Origin: Bacteroidetes bacterium UBA4009
GTDB lineage: Bacteria > Bacteroidota > Bacteroidia > NS11-12g > UBA9320
Length of the DNA stretch: 30,901 nucleotides
Reading direction: 5' to 3'
Assembly: GCA_002384205.1 (NCBI GenBank)
Contig: DGBH01000006.1
Coordinates: 1,190-32,090, forward strand
Positions 17,177 to 25,278 of the stretch are shown here, piece after piece. The position numbers and the translations under genes are program-made. The notes under the pieces were generated by a model that had not been told where the DNA came from, ran no database searches, and saw nothing but the letters and a program-made list of their open reading frames with translations. Every line of letters starts with the position of its first letter. Position 1 is the first letter of the stretch.

Positions 17177-18153
17177 AGGTACTTATTATAAGATTAAGTT
17201 CTATTGGTGATATTGTATTAACCACACCAGTAATACGCTGCGTTAAGCAGCAACTAGCTGATGCGGAGGTGCATTTTTTGACTAAAGATACATTCTCCGG
17301 TTTGGTAGTCCATAATCCATATATTGATCACATAAAATGTTGGACGAATGACACTAAAGCTTTGGTAAATGAGTTAGCGTTAGAAAACTATGACTTAGTT
17401 ATCGATTTACATAAAAACTTACGTACCCGTAAACTTAAAAAAGTGCTTAAAATCACGTGGATTTCATTTGATAAACTAAATATTCAAAAATGGCTGTTTG
17501 TTCAATTTAAATTGAACCTACTACCACAAATTCACATTATAGATCGTTATTTTGACGCATTAAAATCGCTTCAAGTAGTGGATGATCAAAAAGGAGTTGA
17601 TTACTTTTTTTCGGATAACCTCTCCTTACAATTGTCGGAGTATAACCTACAACCTAAAGCATATGTAGCACTCGCTATAGGCGGAACGTACTTCACAAAA
17701 CAGATACCTTTGGATGTTATTTTAAATATTATTAAACGTTTAAATCGCCCCATTGTGCTGTTGGGTGGAGGTTCAGTTGATGAAGCTAAAGCCGCTCAAA
17801 TAGTAAATGCTATTTCGCATATTTCTGTTATTAATTTATGTAATAAATTAACCTTAGACGAATCTGCTTATATCATTAAAAATGCCTCAGATTTGATTAC
17901 CGGAGATACAGGGCTTATGCATATTGCCTCTGCTTTTGAAACTCCAATACATTGCCTTTGGGGAAATACGCATCCATCCTTTGGTATGTATGCCTATCGG
18001 ACGAATAAAGAGGAACTCTTCAATTATCAAGTTGACTTAAAATGTAGCCCTTGCAGTAAGTTAGGCGGCGATTCCTGTCCGCGTGGTCATTTTGAGTGTA
18101 TGCTAAAACAGAATATCAAACAAATAGTGAAAAACTGCCAAGCAGTAGATTAA
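17173..18153 (+). CDS. Glycosyltransferase family 9 (heptosyltransferase-like)
   Basis: A 326-residue GT9 enzyme. The ATG at 17173 overlaps the previous stop; a GTG at 17155 in frame is less likely. The N-terminus MKVLIIRLSSIGDIVLTTP is the family hallmark (R-x-S-x-I-G-D, with the Asp used in catalysis). The C-terminal half contains the nucleotide-sugar-binding GDTGLMHIASAFETPIHCLWG (conserved D-T-G-x-M-H-x-A) and a Cys cluster (KCSPCSKLGGDSCPRGHFEC) seen in many Bacteroidota members. GT9 proteins add heptose to the lipopolysaccharide core at the cytoplasmic face. The exact sugar here is unknown. Confidence 0.88.
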   Translation: MKVLIIRLSSIGDIVLTTPVIRCVKQQLADAEVHFLTKDTFSGLVVHNPYIDHIKCWTNDTKALVNELALENYDLVIDLHKNLRTRKLKKVLKITWISFDKLNIQKWLFVQFKLNLLPQIHIIDRYFDALKSLQVVDDQKGVDYFFSDNLSLQLSEYNLQPKAYVALAIGGTYFTKQIPLDVILNIIKRLNRPIVLLGGGSVDEAKAAQIVNAISHISVINLCNKLTLDESAYIIKNASDLITGDTGLMHIASAFETPIHCLWGNTHPSFGMYAYRTNKEELFNYQVDLKCSPCSKLGGDSCPRGHFECMLKQNIKQIVKNCQAVD

Positions 18154-18163
18154 TTACAATATT

Positions 18164-18171
18164 TAACTTTG
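18164..18171 (+). promoter_or_regulatory. Candidate -7 promoter element for the MORN gene
   Basis: TAACTTTG is a full match to the Bacteroidota -7 consensus TAnnTTTG, 20 bp before the ATG at 18192, implying a leader of about 15 nt. No TTG is present at the expected -33 position, so the promoter is either weak or helped by an activator. Confidence 0.4.
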
Positions 18172-18191
18172 CCCAAAATCTAAACTAATCC

Positions 18192-19262
18192 ATGAGAAAA
18201 ATAACGCTTGCAGTAATGCTGTTGCTAGGAATAATAACCTTTGCGCAAACTAAAGTAGCCTTTGCCAAACTAGCAAAACAAGAAGATGGCAATTATTATT
18301 ATGAAGGTAAGGCTTATACAGGTGAGTCCTTAATGTTATGGCCTAGTAATAATAAGCCAATGCAGTGCATTACATGGACTAATGGAGAGATTGACGGTTT
18401 ATTTAGTAGCTGGTATGAAGATGGTAAACAAGATCAAGAAATAGGTTACAAAAAAGGTGTGAGACATGGTGTTTTTAGAACTTTTTATAGAAATGGTTTA
18501 CCTGAAGTAGATTGCATGTACCAAGAAGGTGTTTTGCATGGATCCTACAGAGCTTTCAGAGCAAATGGTGAACTACTTAAAAAAGAAACGTTTGTAAACG
18601 GGAAAGAAGAAGGCCCTTTTATAACCTACCATGACAATGGATATGAAGAGCAGGTTGGTAATTTTAAAAATGGATTACCTGATGGTTTAGTTACTTCATA
18701 TGACAGAGAGGGAGCTAAACGCAAAGAGATCAATTATGCCAACGGTGTGAGACATGGACTAACCACACTTTATCACATCAGTGAAAAAATAGCAGAAACA
18801 AGTGAATATATAGATGGTTTTGCCACGGGAGAAAGACTCGTTTATTCGGTAGAAGGATCATTAATGCTAAAGGAAACGAATCAAGCCGGCAAGTTAGAAG
18901 GTGAGTCTATCATTTACACGATGAGTGGTAACCCCATTGAAATAAAAACCTTTAAAAATGGACTTCTAAACGGAGCATATAAATATTACAAAGAAGAAGG
19001 TTTAGACACCTATGGAGATTACGAAGACGGATTAAAAACAGGCCCTTGGGTAGAACATAAATACAATGAAGGCGGCGTAGATGAAGGAAGCTATATCAAA
19101 GGTAAGCGTAATGGCCCTTGGAAAGTTGGGGCAACCAATCTATACGGAAAGTGTGAAGGCGAGTTTAAGGATGATATGAAGCACGGCACATGGAATTACT
19201 GGAAACATAACGGTAAAAAATGGAAGAAAGAGCAGTGGGACAGCGGTGTACTCCTCAAGTAG
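18192..19262 (+). CDS. Secreted MORN-repeat protein
   Basis: A 356-residue protein with signal peptide MRKITLAVMLLLGIITFAQ followed by about a dozen MORN / YwqK-type repeats. Each reads roughly G-x-Y-x-x-Y-x-x-N/D-G-x-x-x-x-x-x-x-Y-x-x-G-x-x-x-G (for example GVRHGVFRTFYRNG, GKEEGPFITYHDNG, GVRHGLTTLYH, GPWVEHKYNEG, GKRNGPWKV, KHGTWNYWKHNGKKW). The repeats form an extended beta structure used for protein or lipid contact. They are common in Bacteroidota periplasmic or surface proteins of unknown role. It lies 38 bp after the GT9 gene and seems to have its own promoter. Confidence 0.85.
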   Translation: MRKITLAVMLLLGIITFAQTKVAFAKLAKQEDGNYYYEGKAYTGESLMLWPSNNKPMQCITWTNGEIDGLFSSWYEDGKQDQEIGYKKGVRHGVFRTFYRNGLPEVDCMYQEGVLHGSYRAFRANGELLKKETFVNGKEEGPFITYHDNGYEEQVGNFKNGLPDGLVTSYDREGAKRKEINYANGVRHGLTTLYHISEKIAETSEYIDGFATGERLVYSVEGSLMLKETNQAGKLEGESIIYTMSGNPIEIKTFKNGLLNGAYKYYKEEGLDTYGDYEDGLKTGPWVEHKYNEGGVDEGSYIKGKRNGPWKVGATNLYGKCEGEFKDDMKHGTWNYWKHNGKKWKKEQWDSGVLLK

Positions 19263-19364
19263 TTACCCCTTTATAAAATCATTCGTGCACAATATCTGAA
19301 GAATAGCAGAATTTCGGACAACCCAATACTTATCCCTTTAGCTTATTTAAAACAAAATATAATC

Positions 19365-19931
19365 ATGGATAAATCCGCCTATCAAGTAACCATAGAAAAC
19401 AGTATTATAACGGCAGAAACCTTGTGCAATGATTATGAGGTGTGCACATTTATAAATTGTGATTTTGCCGAGCTAAATCTTGCTGAAGTTAGTTTCTCTG
19501 ATTGTTCGTTCTCAGGCTGTAACTTGACCAATGCAAAGATAAAATACACGGCGTTTAAAAATGTAATCTTTACCGATTGTAAACTTATGGGTATTCAATT
19601 TACCGATGCTAATCGATTTTTATTGGAACTTAATTTCACCAATTGTATCTTGGATTACAGCTCATTTTATCAACTCAAACTAAATAAAACCTGTTTTTTT
19701 AACTGTTCGCTGAAGGATGTAGATTTTGTAGAAACCGACCTTAGCAATGCTAGTCTTGATAAGAGCGATTTATATGCAGCAACATTTGAACGTACCAATC
19801 TTTCCCATGCTGATTTTCGTACGGCAATTAACTATAATCTTGACCCATCTCTCAATACCATGACGGGTGCAAAATTTTCAGTTTTAAGCTTAGCGGGGCT
19901 TTTAGATAAGTACAAGTTAAAGATTACTTAA
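19365..19931 (+). CDS. Pentapeptide repeat protein, Qnr/McbG-like
   Basis: A 188-residue right-handed beta-helix protein. Pentapeptides A(D/N)LxF-type run from about residue 30 to 150 (CTFINCDFAELNLAEVSFSDCSF..., then after a break NANRFLLELNFTNC, SLKDVDFVETDLSNASL, NLSHADF). The break in the middle and the C-terminal segment NLDPSLNTMTGAKFSVLSLAGLLDKY match the two-lobed Qnr/McbG layout, whose members bind DNA gyrase as DNA mimics. It has no signal peptide, so it is cytoplasmic. Fluoroquinolone or toxin protection cannot be claimed from sequence alone. It has eight or more Cys residues at i-position sites, typical of the fold. The stop codon shares TTAA with the convergent TIGR02757 gene. 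Confidence 0.85.
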   Translation: MDKSAYQVTIENSIITAETLCNDYEVCTFINCDFAELNLAEVSFSDCSFSGCNLTNAKIKYTAFKNVIFTDCKLMGIQFTDANRFLLELNFTNCILDYSSFYQLKLNKTCFFNCSLKDVDFVETDLSNASLDKSDLYAATFERTNLSHADFRTAINYNLDPSLNTMTGAKFSVLSLAGLLDKYKLKIT

Positions 19932-20671
19932 TCCATTTTACGCTCACTCCATTTAAAAAGTGCGAGATCATACTTAATGGGGTCAATAGGATCCAATACT
20001 AAGAGATTATTAGACAATTCCTCTACCGCTTTCCAATCTTGTTGGGTTCGAGTGAGTAAGTTAAAGTGGAATGCAGCTCTTTGCACATGAACATCTAGCG
20101 GACATTTCAGTTCGGATGTATGTATCGATTTCCATAAACCAAAGTCGATATCGTTGTTTCTCACCATCCATCGCAAGTACATGTTAAGTCGTTTAGCCGA
20201 AGAATTTTTAGCTGGATTAGCAATATGTTTTTTGGTACGCTCAGAGACAAAGTCATTATCAAAAAAGGCGTGATGAAAATGAGTAATTCTATCTTTCACA
20301 CAATTACCTTCAAAATAATTTTCTAAGGATTCTCCTTGTTCATACCATCGTTTTAATACTTCGATGAAGTACAACACATCCGTAGCATTAAAGGTACGGT
20401 GTACAAACTTCTCAAATACTTTAAGGTCATTAGCCGAATGCTCTACTGTAAAACGATGAGGCTCCTCTCCCATCCAATGCATGATTTTATTCGTGTTGTT
20501 AATGATTGTTTTTCTTTGTCCCCAAGCCAATGTCGCCGCAAAAAATGCCGAAATCTCAATATCTTCTTTGCTCTTAAATCGCTTGGGAATAGAAATAGGA
20601 TCATGTTCAATAAAATCTTGATGATTCATTTCTTGAAGTATTTTATCGAGTGTATGTTGGGTAGAAGTCAC
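19928..20671 (-). CDS. TIGR02757 (DUF2400) family protein
   Basis: A 247-residue conserved protein starting with GTG at 20671. Family marks are HDPISIPKRFKSKEDIEISAFFAATLAWGQRKTI at about residues 23-56, SAKRLNMYLRWMVRNNDIDFGLW near 160, and PLDVHVQRAAFHFNLLTRTQQDWKA with DPIDPIKYDLALF at the end. The layout resembles helix-hairpin-helix DNA glycosylase-like folds, so a nucleic-acid role is often suspected but unproven. The protein ends a few residues after ALFKW, slightly shorter than some relatives. It overlaps the pentapeptide gene tail to tail by 4 bp (TTAA carries both stops). Confidence 0.88.
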   Translation of the reverse strand: MTSTQHTLDKILQEMNHQDFIEHDPISIPKRFKSKEDIEISAFFAATLAWGQRKTIINNTNKIMHWMGEEPHRFTVEHSANDLKVFEKFVHRTFNATDVLYFIEVLKRWYEQGESLENYFEGNCVKDRITHFHHAFFDNDFVSERTKKHIANPAKNSSAKRLNMYLRWMVRNNDIDFGLWKSIHTSELKCPLDVHVQRAAFHFNLLTRTQQDWKAVEELSNNLLVLDPIDPIKYDLALFKWSERKMD

Positions 20672-20693
20672 TTAAGTTCAACTTTGTGCGCCT

Positions 20694-20724
20694 CAAATGT
20701 TATGTATTTATTGTTCTAATCAAA
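20694..20724 (-). promoter_or_regulatory. Candidate promoter for the TIGR02757 gene
   Basis: On the minus strand a TTTG (20721-20724) and AACATTTG (20694-20701, seven of eight bases of TAnnTTTG) are separated by exactly 19 bp, the usual Bacteroidota spacing. The GTG start at 20671 follows about 22 bp later, which supports that start. The rest of the divergent region to 20833 shows no riboswitch-like structure that I could recognise. Confidence 0.42.
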
Positions 20725-20833
20725 CATTATCTATAACAATATTCAATAGTCCGTATGAAGGATTGTTTTTACGTGCTTGTTTCAAAATAAATGGAATTGA
20801 TGTAAGTTGCCGGCCTCTTACATCAGAACAAGA

Positions 20834-22681
20834 ATGGTTAACACTAAAATGCTTACGTATATAAAATCAGTAGTAAAAAACATGCCACTGGATTGGTTAA
20901 ATCTAACCACGCATAGACTTGATATTTATGATGAAAAATTAGCTAAAACTCAATTTTTAGACCTGTTCCAAGATCTATATGAGTCTGGTAATGCGGAAAC
21001 CTCAACATTAAATAACCTGCCTACGGCATACGATTATATTCGACTCGGTCATCCGTTATCGTGTATTCTAGAATGGGTTATTGCGGATTTAAATAAAATG
21101 ACTTCAGAAAGTATAATTAGTTTTTCTTCTAAGTCTGCTCCTCTTTTAGCTATCTTACGAAAAAACCTCATACTTCATAAAAACACTCAAATATGGTATA
21201 ATGGCGATTTACCTAAGTATTTAGATACGGAACTAATGCGCAGTATCTATGGATATCATTTTGAACTGAAGCAAGTAGATCAAGCTTCGTTCGTAATTCC
21301 TACTTTTGAAGGTAGTACGGTTTTTATTACCGAAACCGACACTTTTAGTCATTTTGATTTATCTACCATGGCTGATTTCTATATCCATACTAACCCGCAA
21401 CTAGGTAGTGTGATCTTAGCTAACGTTGAGCATAATAAAAACTATATTTCTGAAATTCAGCACGTAAGACGCAGAGAGACCATTGCAATGACGCCGATAA
21501 ATTGTCTTGCAGCTTTGAATATGCTTTTAGGTCAGCAGTCAGTTGATACCAGCATTGACCAACTACAGGCTAATAAATCACTGGTTTTAGCTTCTATTGC
21601 TAGCATTACAGGTTCACCTACGCCTGCATTAGTGGCTTCTAGTGGCCTCTCTATTCAATATGCCATAATGATGGGGCTTATTCATGATGCTATTAAGAAT
21701 CATCCAGGAAAAGCAATCAAATTCATTGTACCACCTAATTGTTATGGCGGAACCAATGACCAAGCAAGACGTGTTGCTGCTTGTCTTGACAACGTTGAAG
21801 TAGAGGATTTACCTGTAGACCGTGAGCATGATATGGTGCAAAGTATCGACCGTGTTTTAGAACGAATAGCTTTAGAAGATGCTATTCCGTATATCATTGC
21901 AGAAATTCCTACCAATCCTAGAGTTGAAGTGCCCGATTTAATCCAACTCAAAGAAACATTAGCCAAAGAACGAAAAACAGCTTCGGGCACCGTTGCTATT
22001 GCTCCTGTGTTTATTTTAGACCAAACATTTTGTCCTAATGTTCACTTTTTAGGAGAAGGCAAAATACTTTCAACCGTTAGAGCTATATCTTATGCTAGTG
22101 GATCTAAATTTCCGAGTGGGGGTCAATGTACTGCTGGTTATTGTGTTGGAAACCAAATGGCTGCTACTTTAATGCCTAAAGTAGCACTGCATCTCGCACT
22201 GTGTGATAACGAAGCCACTCATTTGCAATATAAATTTCTAGCGCAGCAATTACCTTCTATGAACCAACGTATAGTGGATGCCTATGCCAACACACGTAAA
22301 TTTGTTTCGTTTATTAACGAAGTGTTGCCAGAAGCGAAAATTAATTTTGTTTCAGAAGAATTAGCCAGTCAAGGATTTATGCCTTCTGTATTTTCATTAG
22401 ATTTACCTACCCAAGGAAATACTTATGAAGAGAGAGAATCATATAAAAGGGAGCTAAATCATCGTTTAATCAATTTAATGATTACTAAAATTCCCAATGA
22501 AAGTAAATACTGCGTGAGCTATGGCCAGCTAAAAGGATGCTATTGGACAATTCCGGCTACGTCTACACAGGGAACTACTAAAGAAGGTGATAAAGACTAT
22601 ATAGCAAGGGTATCGTTATCTGCTAAAATGGATTTAGATCTTCACAAGAAGGTATTTTTAGATTTTGTAAAAAGTATATAG
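20834..22681 (+). CDS. Cystathionine gamma-synthase-like PLP protein with a large insertion
   Basis: A 615-residue protein from the ATG at 20834; a further ATG at 20849 and a TTG at 20807 are alternatives. Its second half aligns by eye with the neighbouring cystathionine gamma-synthase: SSGLSIQYAIMMG with GSGLAAI, NCYGGTNDQ with DLYGGSY (PLP-stacking Tyr), EIPTNPRVEVPDL with ETPTNPMMNIIDI, FILDQTF with GVDNTF (PLP-nitrogen Asp, D396 here) and SGSKFPSGGQ with SATKYLGGHS (Schiff-base Lys, K425 here). The Y-x-R-x-G-x-P segment also aligns with IRLGHPLS near residue 70. Between that and SSGL lie about 170 extra residues. It is therefore a PLP enzyme of the transsulfuration family acting on sulfur amino acids or related substrates; the exact reaction is unknown. 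It ends 5 bp from metB. Confidence 0.85.
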   Translation: MVNTKMLTYIKSVVKNMPLDWLNLTTHRLDIYDEKLAKTQFLDLFQDLYESGNAETSTLNNLPTAYDYIRLGHPLSCILEWVIADLNKMTSESIISFSSKSAPLLAILRKNLILHKNTQIWYNGDLPKYLDTELMRSIYGYHFELKQVDQASFVIPTFEGSTVFITETDTFSHFDLSTMADFYIHTNPQLGSVILANVEHNKNYISEIQHVRRRETIAMTPINCLAALNMLLGQQSVDTSIDQLQANKSLVLASIASITGSPTPALVASSGLSIQYAIMMGLIHDAIKNHPGKAIKFIVPPNCYGGTNDQARRVAACLDNVEVEDLPVDREHDMVQSIDRVLERIALEDAIPYIIAEIPTNPRVEVPDLIQLKETLAKERKTASGTVAIAPVFILDQTFCPNVHFLGEGKILSTVRAISYASGSKFPSGGQCTAGYCVGNQMAATLMPKVALHLALCDNEATHLQYKFLAQQLPSMNQRIVDAYANTRKFVSFINEVLPEAKINFVSEELASQGFMPSVFSLDLPTQGNTYEERESYKRELNHRLINLMITKIPNESKYCVSYGQLKGCYWTIPATSTQGTTKEGDKDYIARVSLSAKMDLDLHKKVFLDFVKSI

Positions 22682-22686
22682 TGACC

Positions 22687-23829
22687 TTAGGCATCAAAAG
22701 CCACTTGCAAATCAGCAATAAGATCATCAGCATCTTCCACTCCCACGCTAAGTCTAATTAGCGAATCTACAATACCTGATTTCTCTCGAATTTCCTTAGA
22801 AATACTGGCGTGTGTCATGGTAGCAGGATGACCGATAAGACTTTCAACTCCTCCTAAACTTTCGGCAAGCGCAAATAAATGGGTATTGGATACTATTTTT
22901 TTTGCATGATCCAAGTCATTTCCCTTTAGGTTAAACGAAATCATTCCGCCAAATCCGCGCATTTGTTTTTTGGCGATCAAATGGTTCGTATGACTTTCAA
23001 GTCCTGGCCAATATACCGTATCTACCTTAGGATTATTTTGCAACCAATGAGCTATTTTTTCTCCGTTCTCACAATGTCGTTGCATGCGTAAATGAAGTGT
23101 TTTTATACCTCTAAGTACCAAGAAGGAATCCATGGGAGCCGTAATAGCGCCAGTGCTATTCTGGATGCGATACATTTCATTCGCGATAATATGGTCTTTA
23201 CATATGAGTGCTCCCATTACCACATCACTGTGTCCACCTAGGTATTTAGTGGCAGAGTGCATAACTATATCCGCACCTAAGTCGAGTGGATTTTGTAAAT
23301 ATGGCGTGGCAAAGGTGTTGTCTACTCCCAAGATGGCTTTGGCTTGTTTTGCAATTGCAGCAACTGCTTTTATATCGATAATATTCATCATCGGATTCGT
23401 AGGTGTTTCTACCCAGATTAACCTTGTTTTGGCTGTTATAGCTGCTTCAATATGTTGCACATCCAACATGTCTACAAAGTGAAACACAATCCCATATTTG
23501 GCGAAAATCGTCGTAAACAAACGGTATGAACCACCGTATAAATCGTTGGTTGAAATCACTTCATCACCGGGATTAAGCATTTTGATTACGCAATCAATTG
23601 CCGCTAATCCACTACCAAAACAAGCACCGTATTTTCCGTTTTCTAAAGCGGCCAAATTGCGTTCTAGCGCACTACGCGTAGGATTACCTGTTCTACTGTA
23701 CTGATATCCTTTGTGTTCTCCTATCCCCTCTTGCACGTACGTGCTGGTTTGATAGATGGGTGTCATTATTGCTCCTGTGGCGGTGTCAGGCTCTAAACCT
23801 GCATGTATAGCTTTTGTACCAAATTTCAT
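22687..23829 (-). CDS. metB: Cystathionine gamma-synthase
   Basis: A 380-residue PLP enzyme of the transsulfuration family. It condenses an activated homoserine ester with cysteine to give cystathionine in methionine synthesis; cystathionine gamma-lyase or homocysteine synthase activity cannot be excluded by sequence. The ATG at 23829 (MKFGTKAIHAG) is the usual family start; a TTG four codons earlier is rejected. Motifs are complete: YSRTGNPT (44-51), FGSGLAAI (71-78), Y98 in LYGG, ETPTNP (141-146), D170 in VDNTF, K195 in SATKYLGGHSD, and ESLGGVESLIGHPA near the end. It is convergent with the insertion-bearing paralogue, 5 bp away. Confidence 0.93.
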   Translation of the reverse strand: MKFGTKAIHAGLEPDTATGAIMTPIYQTSTYVQEGIGEHKGYQYSRTGNPTRSALERNLAALENGKYGACFGSGLAAIDCVIKMLNPGDEVISTNDLYGGSYRLFTTIFAKYGIVFHFVDMLDVQHIEAAITAKTRLIWVETPTNPMMNIIDIKAVAAIAKQAKAILGVDNTFATPYLQNPLDLGADIVMHSATKYLGGHSDVVMGALICKDHIIANEMYRIQNSTGAITAPMDSFLVLRGIKTLHLRMQRHCENGEKIAHWLQNNPKVDTVYWPGLESHTNHLIAKKQMRGFGGMISFNLKGNDLDHAKKIVSNTHLFALAESLGGVESLIGHPATMTHASISKEIREKSGIVDSLIRLSVGVEDADDLIADLQVAFDA

Positions 23830-23864
23830 TTTAGGATACAATGATACTCGTTTGACCTTATATT

Positions 23865-25103
23865 TTATTTATTGATCAGGTTTCTAAAATCTGATCCCGA
23901 TGGATTTTCGAATAACTCCAGATCAAAGTAATGAACTACCGATAGGATATGGTCAAAGATGTCTGCTACATTACTTTCATACTCTTTCCATTCTTTGTTA
24001 TTACAAAAAGCATATACTTCTAAAGGTAATCCTGTATCCGATGGAACCAATTGTCTTACCATTATCATCATAGACTGATTTATGGTGGGATTATTCCATA
24101 AGTAATTTTCTATGTACACTTTAAAAACGCCTATATTGGTCATATTTCTTCCATTTACTAATACAGAAGTATCTATCTTATTTATTAAGTTATATTCATC
24201 TATCTCTTGTTTTTGTTTTGATATAAAGTCTGATATCAGAGCTATTTTTTGAAATTTAGCGAGCATAGCTTCATCACAAAAACAAATAGTATCTTTTTTA
24301 ATATGGATAGATCGTTTAATACGTCTTCCACTAGAATGTTGCATCCCACGCCAGTTCGTAAACGAATCTGAAATGAAAGCATAGGTTGGAACAGTGGTAA
24401 TGGTAAGGTCAAAATTACGAACCTTTATAGACGTTAAATTAATTTCAAAAACATCGCCATCGGCGCCATAATTAGGAACGGTAACCCAGTCTCCAACTTG
24501 CACCATATTATTGGCTGAGAGTTGTATACTTGCAACAAAACCCAATATACTATCTTTAAAAACAAGCAGTAAAATAGCGGCAATAGCTCCTAAACCACTG
24601 AGTAAATAGGCTGGGCTTTTATCGATTAGTAATGAAATAATAAGTATCCCACCAATACAATAAGTCAATATTTTAGCTAGTTGCGTTAAACTGCCGATGG
24701 GTTTTCCTTTGTATTGCTCCTTTTCTGATAAAATTTCATTAATGGAATTAAAAAAAGAAGTCAGAATCCATACCGATACAAAGATAATTATACTATCTGC
24801 TGCTGTAATGAGTAATGGCAGTAGTGGACTAGATTCTATAAATAAATGCGGAATAAAAAGGTGTACTATGAATGTTAGAATTAAGGTAGCAACGGCTTTA
24901 ATTACGCGTTGATTGAAAATAATATCATCCCAAAGTGTTTCTGTTTTAGCGGTAATTTTCGGAATATACGATTGAAGTAATCGTAGACATATCCACCAAA
25001 TGATTAAAAGGATTATGAGATACATAACCGCAAGAAGTAAAGATGCGGATGTTTCATTGGAGGTAAGGTTGCTTAAAAACCACTGCTTAATTTCGATATT
25101 CAT
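23865..25103 (-). CDS. ybdG: MscS-family mechanosensitive channel, YbdG-like
   Basis: A 412-residue inner-membrane channel, almost the length of E. coli YbdG (415). It has about five membrane helices, then the pore-lining segment and beta domain: GLGAIAAILLLVFKDSILGF, IQLSANNMVQVGDWVTVPNYGADGDV, LTSIKVRNFDLTITTVPTY and NWRGMQHSSGRRIKRSI. The last is specific to the YbdG subgroup, as are MTNIGVFKVYIENYL, MVRQLVPSDTGLPLEVYAF and ADIFDHILSVVHYF. Such channels release solutes on hypoosmotic shock. The start at 25103 is chosen over in-frame starts up to 25265 because those would overlap the upstream gene's terminator at 25190-25222, and the shorter form fits the family. Confidence 0.9.
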   Translation of the reverse strand: MNIEIKQWFLSNLTSNETSASLLLAVMYLIILLIIWWICLRLLQSYIPKITAKTETLWDDIIFNQRVIKAVATLILTFIVHLFIPHLFIESSPLLPLLITAADSIIIFVSVWILTSFFNSINEILSEKEQYKGKPIGSLTQLAKILTYCIGGILIISLLIDKSPAYLLSGLGAIAAILLLVFKDSILGFVASIQLSANNMVQVGDWVTVPNYGADGDVFEINLTSIKVRNFDLTITTVPTYAFISDSFTNWRGMQHSSGRRIKRSIHIKKDTICFCDEAMLAKFQKIALISDFISKQKQEIDEYNLINKIDTSVLVNGRNMTNIGVFKVYIENYLWNNPTINQSMMIMVRQLVPSDTGLPLEVYAFCNNKEWKEYESNVADIFDHILSVVHYFDLELFENPSGSDFRNLINK

Positions 25104-25189
25104 ATTCGTTACGTTAAATGGAAGGCCAAAGTTAAGGCTTATAATTACCACACACGAAAGCCTAAGAAACGAGGTGATTAAAACTGAAC

Positions 25190-25222
25190 AAAAAAAATAG
25201 GCGCAATCAAAGATTACGCCTA
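25190..25222 (-). terminator. Rho-independent terminator of the T9SS/Omp28-like gene
   Basis: On the minus strand, an 11-bp stem (TAGGCGTAATC paired with GATTGCGCCTA, one U-G wobble) encloses a 3-nt UUU loop and runs directly into eight Us. It lies 57 nt past the stop at 25279, a textbook intrinsic terminator. The MscS gene must therefore have its own promoter downstream of this hairpin. Confidence 0.88.
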
Positions 25223-25278
25223 TACATCGCAAGAATTGACCTAACAGGATTTCTGAAATGATCAATTAATATCTTTCG

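Noticed and set aside
20672..20833. Possible SAM riboswitch before the PLP gene
   Set aside because: No SAM-I or SAM-II core elements or GC-rich paired stems were seen in the 162-bp region.
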